NCBI RefSeq assembly: GCF_048544455.1
Contig: NC_133530.1
Location: forward strand, 17,599,748-17,663,747
Source of the DNA: Silene latifolia
Taxonomy: Eukaryota; Streptophyta; Magnoliopsida; Caryophyllales; Caryophyllaceae
Direction: 5' to 3'
Length of the DNA: 64,000 nt
Part shown: piece by piece, positions 46,440 to 58,831 of the stretch
Layout: the number at the start of each line of letters is the position of its first letter
Position numbering within the stretch: position 1 is the stretch's first letter
Program-made: the position numbers and the translations under genes
The notes under the pieces: generated by a model
Database searches by the model: none
What the model was told of the DNA's origin: nothing
Seen by the model: the letters and a program-made list of their open reading frames with translations, nothing else

Positions 46440-46470
46440 CTAGGTAGTATCCCGCGCTTCGCGCGGCCTG
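46440..46470 (-). mobile_element. Helitron 3' terminus (minus strand)
   Basis: Plus-strand ACTAGGTAGTAT then the hairpin CCCGCGCTTCGCGCGG reads on the minus strand as hairpin, CTAG, T. A related but truncated copy starts near 48778 (CGCGGCCTGTTTTAATATTT). Confidence 0.7.
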
Positions 46471-46490
46471 TTTGTATATTTTGTTATTGT

Positions 46491-47075
46491 TGTTCCGGGT
46501 GTAATTCCGGAGCAGGATTATGACCACTTAAGCTTGTAGAATGACGTCGTTTGCTTGTCTCTTCCTTTTCCTCTCTCCTGTAAAGATGAACAAACTGAGG
46601 GCTCGGCTTGGTACCGAGCGTACTCACTCCGACGCTCAAGTCAGTAAACTTAAAGGGATAAGTTGTGTGTTAACTTGGCGAAGTATATTGTAGAGAGATA
46701 AGGGAGTTTATACCAGATTATTAGATGTTTTTCGGATAGTTTTTTTGGATCCTTTTCTCAATGAGAGAAGTGGAGTATTTATAGACTTTCACCTTTTGTC
46801 ACGTAGTGGTCAAGTGGCTAGCAGGTGGAAAGACTATCTTACCCTCGGCCGAGGGACCCATGCCGGGCCGGCAGGCCTGGTTGACTCCATGCCGAGGGGA
46901 CTGGATGTGAGTACGCGGATATGCCTCTCGGCCGGCTAGTTGCCGAGACCGAGACCCAAGTGACAGGCCGACATCCCATGTCGGTTAGGCTGTTAATATG
47001 TTGACTTGCTGTCTTTTGGCTTTGACCTTGCTCAATGTGTTGACTCGGTCAGCGGGTGCAGAATATGCCCCATCA
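46491..47075 (+). mobile_element. Solo LTR (585 bp) nested in a Helitron
   Basis: It starts TGTTCCGGGTGTAATTCCGG and ends TGCCCCATCA, flanked by a perfect ATTGT duplication (46486-46490 and 47076-47080). It is GC-richer than its surroundings, with a TATA-like TATTTATAGAC near 46780. It interrupts the Helitron at 46440, so it inserted later. A 64-codon frame inside is not a gene. Confidence 0.9.
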
Positions 47076-47080
47076 ATTGT

Positions 47081-49402
47081 TGAAAAAAATAATATAATTG
47101 ATATATTACGTTTAAGATTTAATAATAAATAGAAATAGATTAAACATTCTCAAATCTTCGTTTTTTAGGTCTAACTCCAAAATATTTCGAATAAAAAAAC
47201 CTACAATTTTTATCAATAATAGGTGATAGCTAATTATGCATAATCAATCTTACATAAATGACGTATATAATATTTATTTAAATATAATACTTGTAATAAT
47301 TAAAAAAGGAATTATGCTTTGTTTCATTAACCATACTTTTCTAGGTTGTTATTGTTAATTATAGAGATGGAGGTAAATGGGATGCGTTTATTCTCTAATG
47401 TTTAATTTAATTGACATGTCTAAAGCTTATTACATGATGTAATACACCGTATTTATCTATTTTCTCTAACCTAATACAAAATCCCTATAAAATGTAAATA
47501 GAATCATTGATTGATCTAGATAATCTATACTCTTTATCTTCCCACATTTTATACTTCCCATCTTTTATACGGTTTCTTAGTCCATCATCAATAGTCCTAT
47601 GCTTCTACCCTTTTCTCCTATTCACCTTAATGAAATATTTTGTTCTAAAAATAGAACACGGATTACTTGCTTCTGTCTCAAACAAACTCATACATATAGA
47701 CAATTTAATTGATTATGATGAAGAAATTAAAAATTTAGTGTTGGGAAAATATGAACAAATGTTTGAACAATTAATTGGTTATAAATATATGAACAATTTA
47801 TTATAAAAAGTACTATGTAGAAACATTGTGCCTTCGTTTACATGTTACGGAGTACATACTAAGGGATTGTTGGAGAAAAATAAGGAAAATAAAAGCTTGT
47901 GTTATGCCTTAAAATCACATGAGTAATTCGTCTATGTCGCCGATTTCTTCGAACACTTTAGTACTCCATATTTGATGACATAATTTTGTAACTTATCAGT
48001 TTGTTGGCTCTTCTTTTCATTGACAAAATTCCATACTCTGAAGATTTTAGTGATCTTCTACCTCCCCATTATTCTTGTCGGTTAAAAACTATTTTTATAG
48101 AGCACCATATAACCATATTTTTAACTTGAGAAGAAAACTACACCTGCAAAGCATATCATGAAGAGCCACATCATTAGCTGCAAGTATATATAATGCAATC
48201 ATGTATTTTTTGCACATCGTTTTATGTATTAGGAAAAAAAAACTAAAGGGTAATACCTCGTAGTAAGTTGTGATGAGAAGAAAGGGTCGTGTATTTATAT
48301 GTATTTCAAGTGTACATATCTTGAGAATACATACATGTGAATGGGTATGAGAAACTTTGAATATGTGTCTAAGATTTTGTGCATTGACCTTAGCCTTCAT
48401 GTTTATTTTGAATAGCTATACAATTCTTTGTATCGAATATGTAATATTTGTTTTTTTATTGACTTTAGTTTTATAATCTAGGGAATATAAAGGTCTACTT
48501 AGTCTCATATAATCATATACATTCACATGGAATTATATTTATGTATGTACTCCGTAGCATTATCATTTCCTTTAGAAAATATTATTGATTTCTTTATTTG
48601 ACAAAAGAAAAAAAAAATCATGATTTAACTAATATGTATAGTTAATATTCTAATTTGCATTTAAGTAAATGTTACATGACTAAGCTACTTGATCTATAGT
48701 AACACATTTTTTTTCCTTATTCAAGTCATCTAATAAAACAATGACTAAGCATTTATAAAAAAAAAGGAATCCTAAACGCGGCCTGTTTTAATATTTTATT
48801 ATTATAATTTAAGAAAAATTATATAATTCATATATAACCTTCGATATTTTCTTTTATAAATAATTTTTTCTCAAATTTAATATTTTTAGATTTAACTTCA
48901 ATGTTTTAAAATAAAATACATAAGAGTTTTAATTAAAACTAATAAGTGATAATTAATTATGCATGATCGACGTTTTATAAATAAATTTGTGACTGGTGAA
49001 GTATCATACTAATCAAAATAAAATTTATTCGAGTAATAGAACAATCAACAATAAGTTCTCAAATTATATAATTTCACGATACTTTATGTCTCACATAAAT
49101 TAATATTTATCCAAAATGATGTGAACATAATTTTATGTAATTTTTTATTTTTTATGTATAACATGTGACATTTATCAATCAAACATATAGAGTTCAAACT
49201 CAACTTATTTAAATGTTTTGATTGTGTCTTGCATGTGATATGTGTTAAACATATCTATGAGAAATTTGCACCTTTTGTTTTTTTTTAAACAATTATATAA
49301 TGATGTTTAAGAGTCTATCACCTGTAAATATAATAGGTTGAACTTTCTCAAATATTTTTTTTTATATTTAACTTCAAAGTATTTAAAAGATAACATATAA
49401 AA
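47081..49402. other. AT-rich gene-poor region (Helitron bodies)
   Basis: Very AT-rich. 48778-48840 resembles the flank of the 46440 Helitron, so at least two related copies are present. Open frames at 47507-47806 (plus) and 48095-48400 (minus) have no recognisable features. Confidence 0.45.
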
Positions 49403-49968
49403 TCCCCCTTAAACTAAAAGAATAAGAAAACTGAAAATTTTCCCGCTTAAATGCTTTTAACTAGAAATTGGGCCTAACTTTATCTAGGTATGTATTGGAC
49501 CAAATATATGGTCTTTATGTGTATCTTATCAAACACAGCAGCTTTTATTGCTGAGCCAAATTTATTTTATTCATTATTATCTCATTAGCCAAATATATGT
49601 ATTTTAAATGACGTAAATTTTCTATTTAAAACATATGCAGATATTACTTATATTATTAAAATCACTGTGTGCTTTTTGCTTTTTTATTCTTTAAATTTTT
49701 TACTCCGTTTAAATTGTTACTCCGTATATTGTAACAAAAATTACAAAAATAGTTATAAGCTTCAAATGCGTAAAAATAAGCATAAGTTTTTGTAATTAAA
49801 CTAACAATCTTCTTTTTTTAATCTTCAACTTATTCCGGGTAAAAATGTAAAATTCGTTCTATTTTAATTCTTAGTATTTTTACACATTAACAATTGTTAG
49901 CTCTAATTGTTAAGTTCTCTACCCATGACATTCTAAAATACTGTGCATTCGCACGGGCTCTATACTAG
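49403..49968 (+). mobile_element. Non-autonomous Helitron (566 bp)
   Basis: A copy of the 14006 family: it starts TCCCCCTTAAACTAAAAG, shares AAAATTTTCCCGCTTAAA and GAAATTGGG, and ends with the hairpin CTGTGCATTCGCACGGG (49941-49957), then CTAG and T. Confidence 0.75.
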
Positions 49969-50738
49969 TATATAACTAAAAGTAATACGGAGTATTTGGT
50001 TAGTCATAATCAATATTTTATATTTGACTTATACATATTTAATTAAAGATATTAAAGAAAAATGTAACGTGTTTTTTACTTTTTCATGTCGTTTATAATA
50101 CTATATTACTTAATAATCATTACTTTTATTTTGATTATTCTAATGCACTCGCGATCACTATGTATATACACACTCGTACACATACTCGTTATCACACTAT
50201 TGAAACTTATCAAAAATCTCATATGTATTCAATTTGTCCAATATAATTTTCATTCCCAGACTATAAAAACTTATCTCTTAGTAGTTTTTTTAAAGAGGTG
50301 TTTTTAATATATACAATGACTGTTCCGATCCAAATATATTTTTCTTAATGGATTTAATAGTCTAAATTTTATAACTTTCTCAAAATATTTTTTTACGTAA
50401 ATGTAAAACATTATGAGACACTTAATTTAATCATATCTCCATACCAAAATAAATATTTCAATAAATATAAAGAAAATTATACTCAATTGAAAGCATTTTT
50501 GACAATGAACGTAATTATTTACATTTTAGAATTTGTATCAAAATAATTTTTTTGTAAATTTAGAATCAAATCATCGTAAATATTTAATATAATTTTATAA
50601 TAAAATTTATTAAACTATAATTAATATTTTGCTGAGATTTATACAACATTTATTATGTTTGTATTTAATTCAACTGTAATTAATACGTGTATTTAAGGCT
50701 GGGTTGACACGTGGCGCATCCACAGCGTTTCAACCCAG

Positions 50739-50743
<5 letters not shown>
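49969..50743. other. AT-rich region
   Basis: No gene is seen. Its right part (GGGTTGACACGTGGCGC, about 50701) is the GC-richer subterminal zone of a minus-strand Helitron 5' end that finishes in the TA array. Confidence 0.4.

Positions 50744-50801
<58 letters not shown>
50744..50801. repeat. (TA)n microsatellite
   Basis: About 29 uninterrupted TA units. It lies at the junction of a Helitron-like 5' end and the next repeat. Confidence 0.95.
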
Positions 50802-50807
<6 letters not shown>

Positions 50808-52200
50808 GGATCATATGAGTTTGGTTTTTTTGGTGAGTTACCCCTCTAAATCTGAACCACTAATCTAATCTAAGATGGATGGCTGAGATTAGATCTTTCA
50901 TCTTTTATATAAACCTTCTATTCTATGCACTTCACATCTTCTGCTTCTTTTTTTTTCGTTGTTTCTCCAGTTCCTTTCCCCCTGTTCACATATTCACTTA
51001 TTCGTGCTCCTTCTTCGTGCTTGCTCACTAATTCGACTTCATCAATTCATGGCACAATTTTACTAATTCTTCACAAAATTTGAGTATTACAAAACGAAAA
51101 GCACAAAACTCATCAATTATCTTACGATTAATTTGATTGAAGCAAGCAATTCTTCAAATTTTGCCCCAAATATGGAGAAAACCCTAATGTAAGATTGCGA
51201 AAAGAAGGTAAGCATAATTTTTTCAATTTCATGACTAATAACATTAGGAAACAACAAATTTAACATAAAATTTGTTCATTACAATAACTTTTGATAAGAT
51301 TTCGTTATTTTTTTGTGATTTGCAGCAATTTGAATCATGATGAACAAATATAATTGGTGTTCAATAAAATAATTGACGCAATGTAATAGAATAATTGACG
51401 TAGTATAATAGAATAACTACGTTACTGTAATAAAATAACTTGTTTTTACTTTACTATTGAACTTAAAATAAATATGAATTTGATTCGATTTGTTTGTCCA
51501 ATTATTTTATAGTGTTTTTATGGTTACTTCAATACTTATGGATGGTTATTGTATTTTAGTTGCATAGTTATTTTCAACTTACGCCCTTTTTTGTTTTTAT
51601 TTCTTTTAGCAACGAGCTTTCACTTTTTGCTGGTTCAACCCTCATCAATAGGCTACACATGGTTCTCGTTGGGAAGAATGGTGAAAACATCAGCAAGACA
51701 ACTCCATGTTAATGTTTAACTCCAAGGATTAAGTATGAGACAAAGTACACAATAGTTCAATCATAGTTATTGTAAAGTTCAATCACGGTTATTGTAAAGC
51801 TCAATCATGGTTATTGTAATAATTATTATAGTACGCAATAGTTCAATCATGGTTATTGTAAAGTTCAATCACGGTTATTGTAAAGCTCAATCATGGTTAT
51901 TGTAATAATTATTATAGTACGCAATAATTCACTCATGGTTATTGTAAAGTTCAATCACGGTTATTGTAATAATTTACGTCAATTTTTCCATTAAACGTCA
52001 ATTATCCGCGTCTATCGTGATTCAACCTGCGAATCACCAAACTAGAACATAACTTAACAGAACACCCAAGAAGTAAATGGATTGCAAAATAAATGGACTG
52101 TAAAATAACTAAACTGACTTTAAACAACTAACGAGTGAATAACTGAATAACATATAGAATAACTGACTTTATTCATTACAATAACCGAGTTTCTATATAT
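50802..52200. repeat. Unclassified repeat unit with tandem core
   Basis: It starts TATAGAAATAGGATCATATG and ends near GAGTTTCTATATATATA, giving weakly inverted ends (TATATAGAAA). The middle contains TAATAGAATAACT-type words and the 86-bp array. No gene is seen. Confidence 0.4.
51745..51980 (+). repeat. 86-bp tandem repeat
   Basis: Units start at 51745, 51831 and 51917 (period 86 bp; the last is incomplete). Each is built of subunits containing TTCAATCAYGGTTATTGTAA, so there is a two-level repeat. Confidence 0.8.
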
Positions 52201-52210
52201 ATATATAAGA

Positions 52211-52428
52211 TTGACAAGAAAAAGTAAAAACATAATACAAAATCCTTTCTCTTTTGTCTTATTTTCATATCCCATCAACCCTAAAAAATTCGTAAATTTA
52301 TTCAGCGTTAATCAAACCGTTTATAACCATTTTAGCCAGTTAACCGAACCTTTAAAACCATTAGAAACAATTTGTCCAGGTTTAGGGTTTGGCCAATGTG
52401 TTTCAGGAGCTCTTGCATCACTATCTAA
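52211..52428 (+). other. Open frame of unknown origin
   Basis: A frame from 52211 runs to 52525, but its last 32 codons are in a MITE. The part before the MITE has ordinary protein composition (for example LETICPGLGFGQCVSGALA). No family was recognised and no splice partner found, so it may be a gene fragment. Confidence 0.25.
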
Positions 52429-53378
52429 GGGAACGTTTGGTTCGCATAAAGGTATCACTATGAAATCAGGAATCAAATCAGGATGGTATAGGTTTAGAAC
52501 TTCATTCCCCATACCTTATGTTTGATTGAATTCCGGAATGAAGAATCAAATTATGCCGTATGTTTATTTTATTGATAAAATTTTGTACTATTTACTTATG
52601 TATTGATTTTCAACTTTATTTCTTGTATTAATTAGTTACAACTTTTATATAATTTTTATTTTATGTATGGTACTTTTTTTTTTAAGTATATCATAATATT
52701 TATGTTCTTAAATATATTAAACATGTTGCGGAAAAAATCGTTGTTTGTATTTTTCCCGGAAAAAAGGTCTTAGAAACAATATAATTTTATGAATATTTAA
52801 AAAATATGGATCTTTTGGCAACATTTTTCTTTTTAATGCTCTTTTGTATTTACTACCCGAAAATATCATTCTCATACCGACCTCCCCCCTTGGGTACGAG
52901 AAACCCATATCACATGGGTTTGAGGTATAGGTATCAAAACACAAAAAACATGAAACAAATACGGGTTTAGGGGTGAGATTATCAATCATACTCATTAAAG
53001 TCTTAAGACTCTATCACATCAGCTTTCCCCTAACTTTTATTATTTTTATATTACTCGGACTTATCTCAGACTCACCTCACATTGTACTTTTCCATTTCAC
53101 TTCTTGTTTTTAGAAACTTAAAAAAACAAAAACAAAAAGAAATGACACATGTGATCCTTTCGTTGGATAATTTCCTTTGAAAGTGGGGTCAAACTCACCC
53201 AAAGTCTTACCAAAACTCAACTTAAGACTGTGTTAAGACTTAGGTAGATTATTGGTAGTTTTGGGTGAGTCTTGTCTTAAAGCTTACCAAAGTCTTGTCT
53301 CAAGAATACCAATAATCTTACAGTTAGCTCATTTTAAACTCATACCTTATACCTAAAATTGGTTAACCAAACGCCCCC
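52429..53378. mobile_element. PIF/Harbinger-type MITE (950 bp)
   Basis: Ends GGGAACGTTTGGTT and the reverse of AACCAAACGCCCCC lie between TAA duplications (52426-52428 and 53379-53381). No transposase. It interrupts the open frame at 52211. Confidence 0.8.
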
Positions 53379-53381
53379 TAA

Positions 53382-54010
53382 GTTCACAAATCTAACCATA
53401 TTCAAACTGAAATTAAGTTATCGATGTGGTGAACTAGACCATTTTTGAACCAACAGGTCTTTCTTTAAAAGACGAAGAATAAGAGTTAGTTCGAGTGGTA
53501 AATTAGAAGTTGTATTTTTGAACTACAAGATATTCCCTCAATTCAACTCCACTTTGCAACTTTGTTTTATCACGTTTGACAACGCAACTTTACGCGATAA
53601 ATATCATTAGCTGCGTATTTGCAAAAATTATAAAAGTTAGATATTTTTAATGGAATCTTAAAGACGAATTAAATAAGATCCCACATGAATATATTTTCAC
53701 TTATGTATCGAGAGAAAATTGAAGTTGAATGTCCATTTGTGAATAGTGCGCAAAAGAGAAACTTGCAAAATAGAGTTGAATGAAGGGAGTAAGTTTTTAG
53801 ATTAAGACGGAGATGTTTGTCTTAAATTAGAATTTGTATTTGTGAACACTCTAAACAACCCCCCATCACCATTCACCACTAGACGGAGACGGATTTACGG
53901 CTTTTAACACGTTCTAAGATAACGATTGAAATAAGTTCAAGAGACAACAATGAAGCGACAAAGTACGTAGATACTGATATATACATACGAAGTATAAAGA
54001 CAGACTCGTG
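53382..54010. other. Upstream region of the WEB gene
   Basis: No gene is seen. It should contain the promoter; no clear TATA box was fixed. Confidence 0.4.
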
Positions 54011-54019
54011 TAAACAGGG

Positions 54020-54458
54020 AGAGTCAGCGTTGTCTCTCTGTCTCTCTGCATGTTTTATTACCTTCCCTTTTAAACACACCCCTATTTGTCTTCATTCTCC
54101 ACCTTTCCCCCATTTTCAAACCTCCCCCTTTCTATTCCTCAATCAAACCCTAATTTCTCTATTTCACAACATTCACAAAATTCCCAATCTTATTCATACA
54201 TACCCTTTTAATAATTTCCCATTAATTTTCCAAATTCCCCACCAATTGATCAATTTTTTATCAAATACTTCTAATTTGTATTGTTTCTAATTGTTTTCTG
54301 GGATTATTTTTATAAAATAAGGAATTTTTGGGATTACGAGGTGTTATTTTTTCTGGGTTTTGTGTTTTATTATGATTACAGGGTTTGATTGTTGTCGACG
54401 GTTTTCAAATTCGGATTTTCTAGGGGTTTGAAATTATTAGGGTTCGTCGTCTTTTCAG
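54020..54458 (+). promoter_or_regulatory. 5' UTR exon of the WEB gene (approximate)
   Basis: The CT-rich leader (CTCTCTGTCTCTCTGC) ends at a donor site, TTTTCAG then GTTTGA (54459). The leader intron would be 54459-55737, ending TTTTGCTGCAG, with 33 nt of leader before the ATG at 55771. The transcription start is a guess. Confidence 0.5.
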
Positions 54459-54655
54459 GTTTGATTCCTCATTTTTAATTCATATTTCATTTTTTTTTGT
54501 TTTATTTATATAATAAAGGTGAGATTTTTGTATTGCATTTTATCCGGTAGGCGTGTAATCCTTTTCATGTTCAATGATTACAATATTGTGGAAATTGTGG
54601 ATTAGTTATTTTCATGAAAGTACCGTCTCATGATTAGATATTGCACTAATATGTA

Positions 54656-54768
54656 TTCAATCCGTCTCAATCATTTGTTTACTTTTTTTTTTTCAATGTA
54701 AAAAGTATTTTAATCAAAGATTTGCGCCAATTTTAATAAATGTAAATAAATGATTGGAACGGAGGGCA
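54656..54768. mobile_element. Stowaway-like MITE in leader intron
   Basis: Imperfect ends ATCCGTCTCAATCATTTG and AATGATTGGAACGGAGGG; of the short subfamily. Confidence 0.6.
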
Positions 54769-54814
54769 TATCTAATACCATAAGCAAATGGCGCCTTTGT
54801 ATTCATACAATATA

Positions 54815-54876
54815 CTCCCTCCGGCCCAATCATTTGTCTACCTTGATTAAAATACAAATGAATAGGACGGAGGGAG
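54815..54876. mobile_element. Very short Stowaway-like MITE
   Basis: CTCCCTCCGGCCCAATCATT and GGACGGAGGGAG with TA on both sides (54813-54814 and 54877-54878); only 62 bp. Confidence 0.7.
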
Positions 54877-55482
54877 TAATTATCCCTCGTTAAATGAGGT
54901 GCATAACATGACATAGGGTCGTTATATGTATAGAACGGTCTTATTTGAGCTTTAGCGTATCATAAAGGGGGGAGCTTGCTTTTTTTTTTTTTTTTTTTTG
55001 GTGTAATTTAACTCAATGATTATAATGTAGTTCAACAAACTTTTGTTTGTTTATTGCAAAGTTTGGTAATGATGATGGTGGTTATGCTTGTATATGCAAA
55101 AGAATGCATTCAACCGTGACCGATTTGATTGATTATTTGCTCAAATGGGATAAAGTTTTCTTATTGTAGTGTTTTGCATCATTGGACGGCTTTTTGGGTT
55201 TGTGTGTTCATGACCATAAAGTTCTTGTAGACTGTGGTTGGTGGGTTTTTTAACCTTCGATTATAATTTGTTGATCATTATCGAAATGAGTATGATGAAA
55301 GAGTTTCCCATGAGTTGTCTTGACCCCTCGGTAAACCAGACTAATAGGCTTGTGAAAAGCCGAATACCGCATCAACTGTTTGTGAATTTTTGCTTTCAAA
55401 TAGTTTTTATTTGTGCTTTGAACGTTGGTAGCGACTGGTGAGGCTGCAATAGCAACTTGTATTAGGAAGTGCGGTTTATATA

Positions 55483-55688
55483 CTCCCTCTGTCCCGGTCA
55501 TTTGTTGTCCTTTTCCATTAGGGGTGTCTCAGTCAATTGTTGTCCTTCTATTTTAAGAATGAACTTGATGAGCAATTTGATCCTTCACATTCATTTTGTT
55601 CCACTTGTCATTTAGTAATTGACCCCCTCCTCTTTCCTTGGTCTTTGTGCCAAAACCAAAGGACAACAATTGAACTTGACGGAGGGAG
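55483..55688. mobile_element. Stowaway-type MITE in leader intron
   Basis: CTCCCTCTGTCCCGG and TTGACGGAGGGAG with TA on both sides (55481-55482 and 55689-55690). It ends about 50 bp before the leader-intron acceptor. Confidence 0.85.
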
Positions 55689-55770
55689 TATATCTTTTCC
55701 ATTTTATGAAATAATCTGTTGGTTCATTTTGCTGCAGGAAGCTCAGATTTTCATTGGATAAGTGAGCAAT

Positions 55771-58570
55771 ATGGTGCGTTCAGCCGTCCGTCCAAAATCT
55801 TCTGGTTCTTTGAAGTTTGAGGTAGGTGAAATAGACACAAGGGCGCCTTTTCAATCTGTGAAAGATGCAGTCAATTTATTTGGCGAGGTGGCTTTTTCTG
55901 GAGGAAAATCTGCGATTAAGAAGCCAAATCGAAATTCAGCAGAGGTCTGTCTTAAATCTATTTTCCAGTAACAATCTTATTCCTGCATACACAATTCTCT
56001 TGCTGTTGCTATGAACTAGAATTTATGTATAGTTGTAGGATGAGGTATCTCCATCACTGAGGCTCCTCCCTTGTTGACTTAGAAGTAATTTGAAGGAACG
56101 GAGGGCTAAAGTTTGAGGGTCGGGATGGTCGATTGGGTCAGTAACCTATAAGTTCTTTAACTTTCATCTGAGACACGGCTAGAATTATCATACGTGTCTA
56201 AATTTCGTATTCGGCTACTTTAAGAAAAAAACATTCATGTTTTCCTGCTTAAAATTAAGTGTCATACTAATGTCCGAGGTCGAGTGTCAGACAGGTAGTT
56301 AGTGTATGTGCCTTTTTTGGATTCAATTTACTCTGTATATTTTTTACTACAAATATAATAATCCAATATACACATTGCTTTGTCATTTTTGCTATTCAGA
56401 AACACATTCTTTGCCGAGAGAATTTTGGTTTCCTTTAATCGGCCGATTAAGTTCCAGTGTTTATGTCATTGCAGAGAGTTTTGGTTAAAGAGTCGGAGTT
56501 ACATCTGGCCGAAAAGGAACTAAACAAATTAAAGGAACAGCTCAAGAATGCCGAAAATACCAAGTCTGAAGCACTGGTAGAACTTGATAAAGTCAAAAAG
56601 ACAGCTGAGAATCTGTCACAGAAGATCAAAATTTTGACTGAATCTAAAGAAGCTTCACTTCAGGAAACGGAAGCTGCGAAGAACCATGCGAAGCAGCTGG
56701 AAGATGCTAACAGTGGCAAGTTTGAGTTGACCAATGGGTTCCGTAAAGATGATACTGAGAATGCAAGAGAGGAGTACACATTATTGCTCTCGGATCTGAA
56801 TTCTGCAAAGCAAGAGCTTGCTAAAAGCCGTCAGGATTTTGAGACGTCTCTCGAAGCAAAAGCAACTGCTATCAAGGAGGCTGAAGGAGCTGAAATAACA
56901 GCAGGGGTTAATGCCGAGAGGGCTTCTGAAATTTCAGCTGAAATTGCTGCTCTGAAGGAAACTATTGAGCAGGTCAAGCAGGCTTCATTAGTAGCTGAAC
57001 GTGAAAAAGCAAAGACTATTGCTGAGAAAGAAATTGAGAGACAGTCCTACAAATCTAGATTGGAAGAGACGTCAAAGAAGTTGGAGTTAATGAAGAAAGA
57101 GTTTGATCCGGAAGTTTCCAAAAACCTCGAGGCTCAACTTGCTGGTGCTATGATTGAAATTGAGGCTTTAAAAATTGATGTAGCCAACGCTAAGGAATCT
57201 GATTTGGATGCTGTAAAACGGGTTACTTCAGAGCTGAATGGCGCCAAGGATTCGTTGCAGAAAGTTTTAGAAGATAAAAATTCCCTTCAGAGTCAGGTGG
57301 AATCCCTTAGGCAGCAACTGGAGAGTTTGAGGAAAGAACATACAGAATTGAAAGAAAAAGAAGCAGAGACGGAATCCATTGCTGGGAATCTCCATGTTAA
57401 ACTTCGTAAATGTAAGTCTGAGCTTGAGGAATCCCTTGCAGAAGAATCTAAAACAAATACAGCTACAGATGAAGGGTCGGCAACCATGAACCAGCTAGCA
57501 GTAGAAACCGAAAAGGCCAGACATGAGGCAGAGGAGATGACGATGAAGGCAGAAGAGCTGAAAATGGAAGCAGAGGCTACATTGGTTTGTTTAGAAGAAG
57601 CTGAAAAGAAGTTGACGATCGCACTTCAAGAGGTTGAGGAAGCAAAAGTGGCGGAAGATGCGGCTCGTGAACAGATAAAAGTTTTGTCGAAGCAAGCAGA
57701 CGCTGCACGATCCTCTACCTCGGATTCAGGCGCTAAAGTCACAATTTCGAGGGATGAGTTTGAGGCATTGAGCAAGAAGGTAGATGAGTCAGGACAGCTG
57801 GCAGAGATGAAGGTGGCAGCTGCAATGGCTCAGGTGGAAGCTGTCAAGGCGAGCGAAGATGAGGCCCTACAGAGATTGGAAGCTTCTAGAAAGGAGATTG
57901 AGGATATGAAAGCTTCCATTGAGGAAGCCTTGAAGAAGGCTGAGATGGCCGAAGCGGCTAGGAAGGCGGTAGAGGGGGAGCTTAAACGATTGAGAGAGAG
58001 GGAGCAGAAGAAAGCAGACGACATTGCTTCACGTATACTGGCAGAAACACAGGCACAAGCGCAATCGAGGGTACATGTACCAACTCAGTCGGAATCAAGA
58101 CTACAGGTACGTTAACTGGTCTACACTTTATTAATTTTTGGGATCTCAGACATCGGGCAAATAATTATTTTCTAAATTATGTCCTTATTCTTTTTTGCCA
58201 GAAACCATTAAATATAATACCAAAGATGCAATCTAAATTTTCATCAAGTTTTCTCCTCTTTTGACCGCCAAAGTCAAATGGAGATCATAAATTTGCATAA
58301 TAATAGCTAGAAGTTATCAAATGGACATCGATATGACATTCAGCGACAACGTTACAGGTACCAACTCAACTGAGGCCAAGTAAATCAAACCCAATAGATT
58401 ACAAGACTGCAGCAGCACAGGATTCATCAGTAAATGGGAGAAAGAAGCGGAACAAGTCCCTGAGTTCAAAGTCGAAGAAAATGTTATTGCCTAGTCTAAG
58501 TGCGATATTTCAAAGGAAGAAAAGTCAAGTTGAAGGCGGATCACCATCTTATCTCCCTGGTGAAAACTGA
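55771..58570 (+). CDS. WEB family coiled-coil protein (At5g55860-like)
   Basis: Three coding exons, 55771-55944, 56475-58106 and 58358-58570, all phase 0, encode 672 residues. The start has the family's GEIDTRAPFQSVKDAVNLFG segment, followed by VKESELHLAEKELNKLKEQ and a nearly continuous Glu/Lys/Ala-rich coiled coil over about 500 residues. The C-terminus is basic and ends GGSPSYLPGEN, a conserved family tail. WEB/DUF827 proteins act in the cytosol; members such as WEB1 and PMI2 support light-driven chloroplast movement by affecting actin, though this subgroup is less studied. Donors are GAG-GTCTGT and CAG-GTACGT; acceptors CATTGCAG and GTTACAG. Nothing is broken. Function is assigned by family, not by experiment. 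Confidence 0.93.
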
Positions 58571-58831
58571 GTTTTGGTACGCGGACTTTTAGAAAGGTCC
58601 ATCACGTTGCGCGTTCATGTACATTTAGAGCGGAGCTTGATTGTGCGAGGGGAGGACATGGAAAAGGACATGAAAATGGCCAATTTCCATATGATTTTGT
58701 ATAGATCTGAGATGTTGTGTATATGCTGGAGTGAGTGAATCTTAATGGGAGCATCAAATGCACTATGGTGCAGCTCCATCTTTTTTTTGCCCCTCTACTC
58801 CCTTTCTCAATTAGCCTCGCTAGATAATTTA

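Noticed and set aside
46745-46939. 64-codon frame with normal-looking composition
   Set aside because: Entirely inside the 585-bp solo LTR.
47507-47806. 99-codon frame in AT-rich DNA
   Set aside because: Phe/Ser/Leu-rich start, no motif, no promoter or splice context; kept as unsupported.
48095-48400. Minus-strand 101-codon frame, considered as a peptide precursor
   Set aside because: No signal-peptide pattern or known peptide motif was seen.
56447-58024. Minus-strand Ser/Ala/Phe-rich frames under the WEB gene
   Set aside because: Mirror frames of a Glu/Lys/Ala-rich coiled-coil gene.
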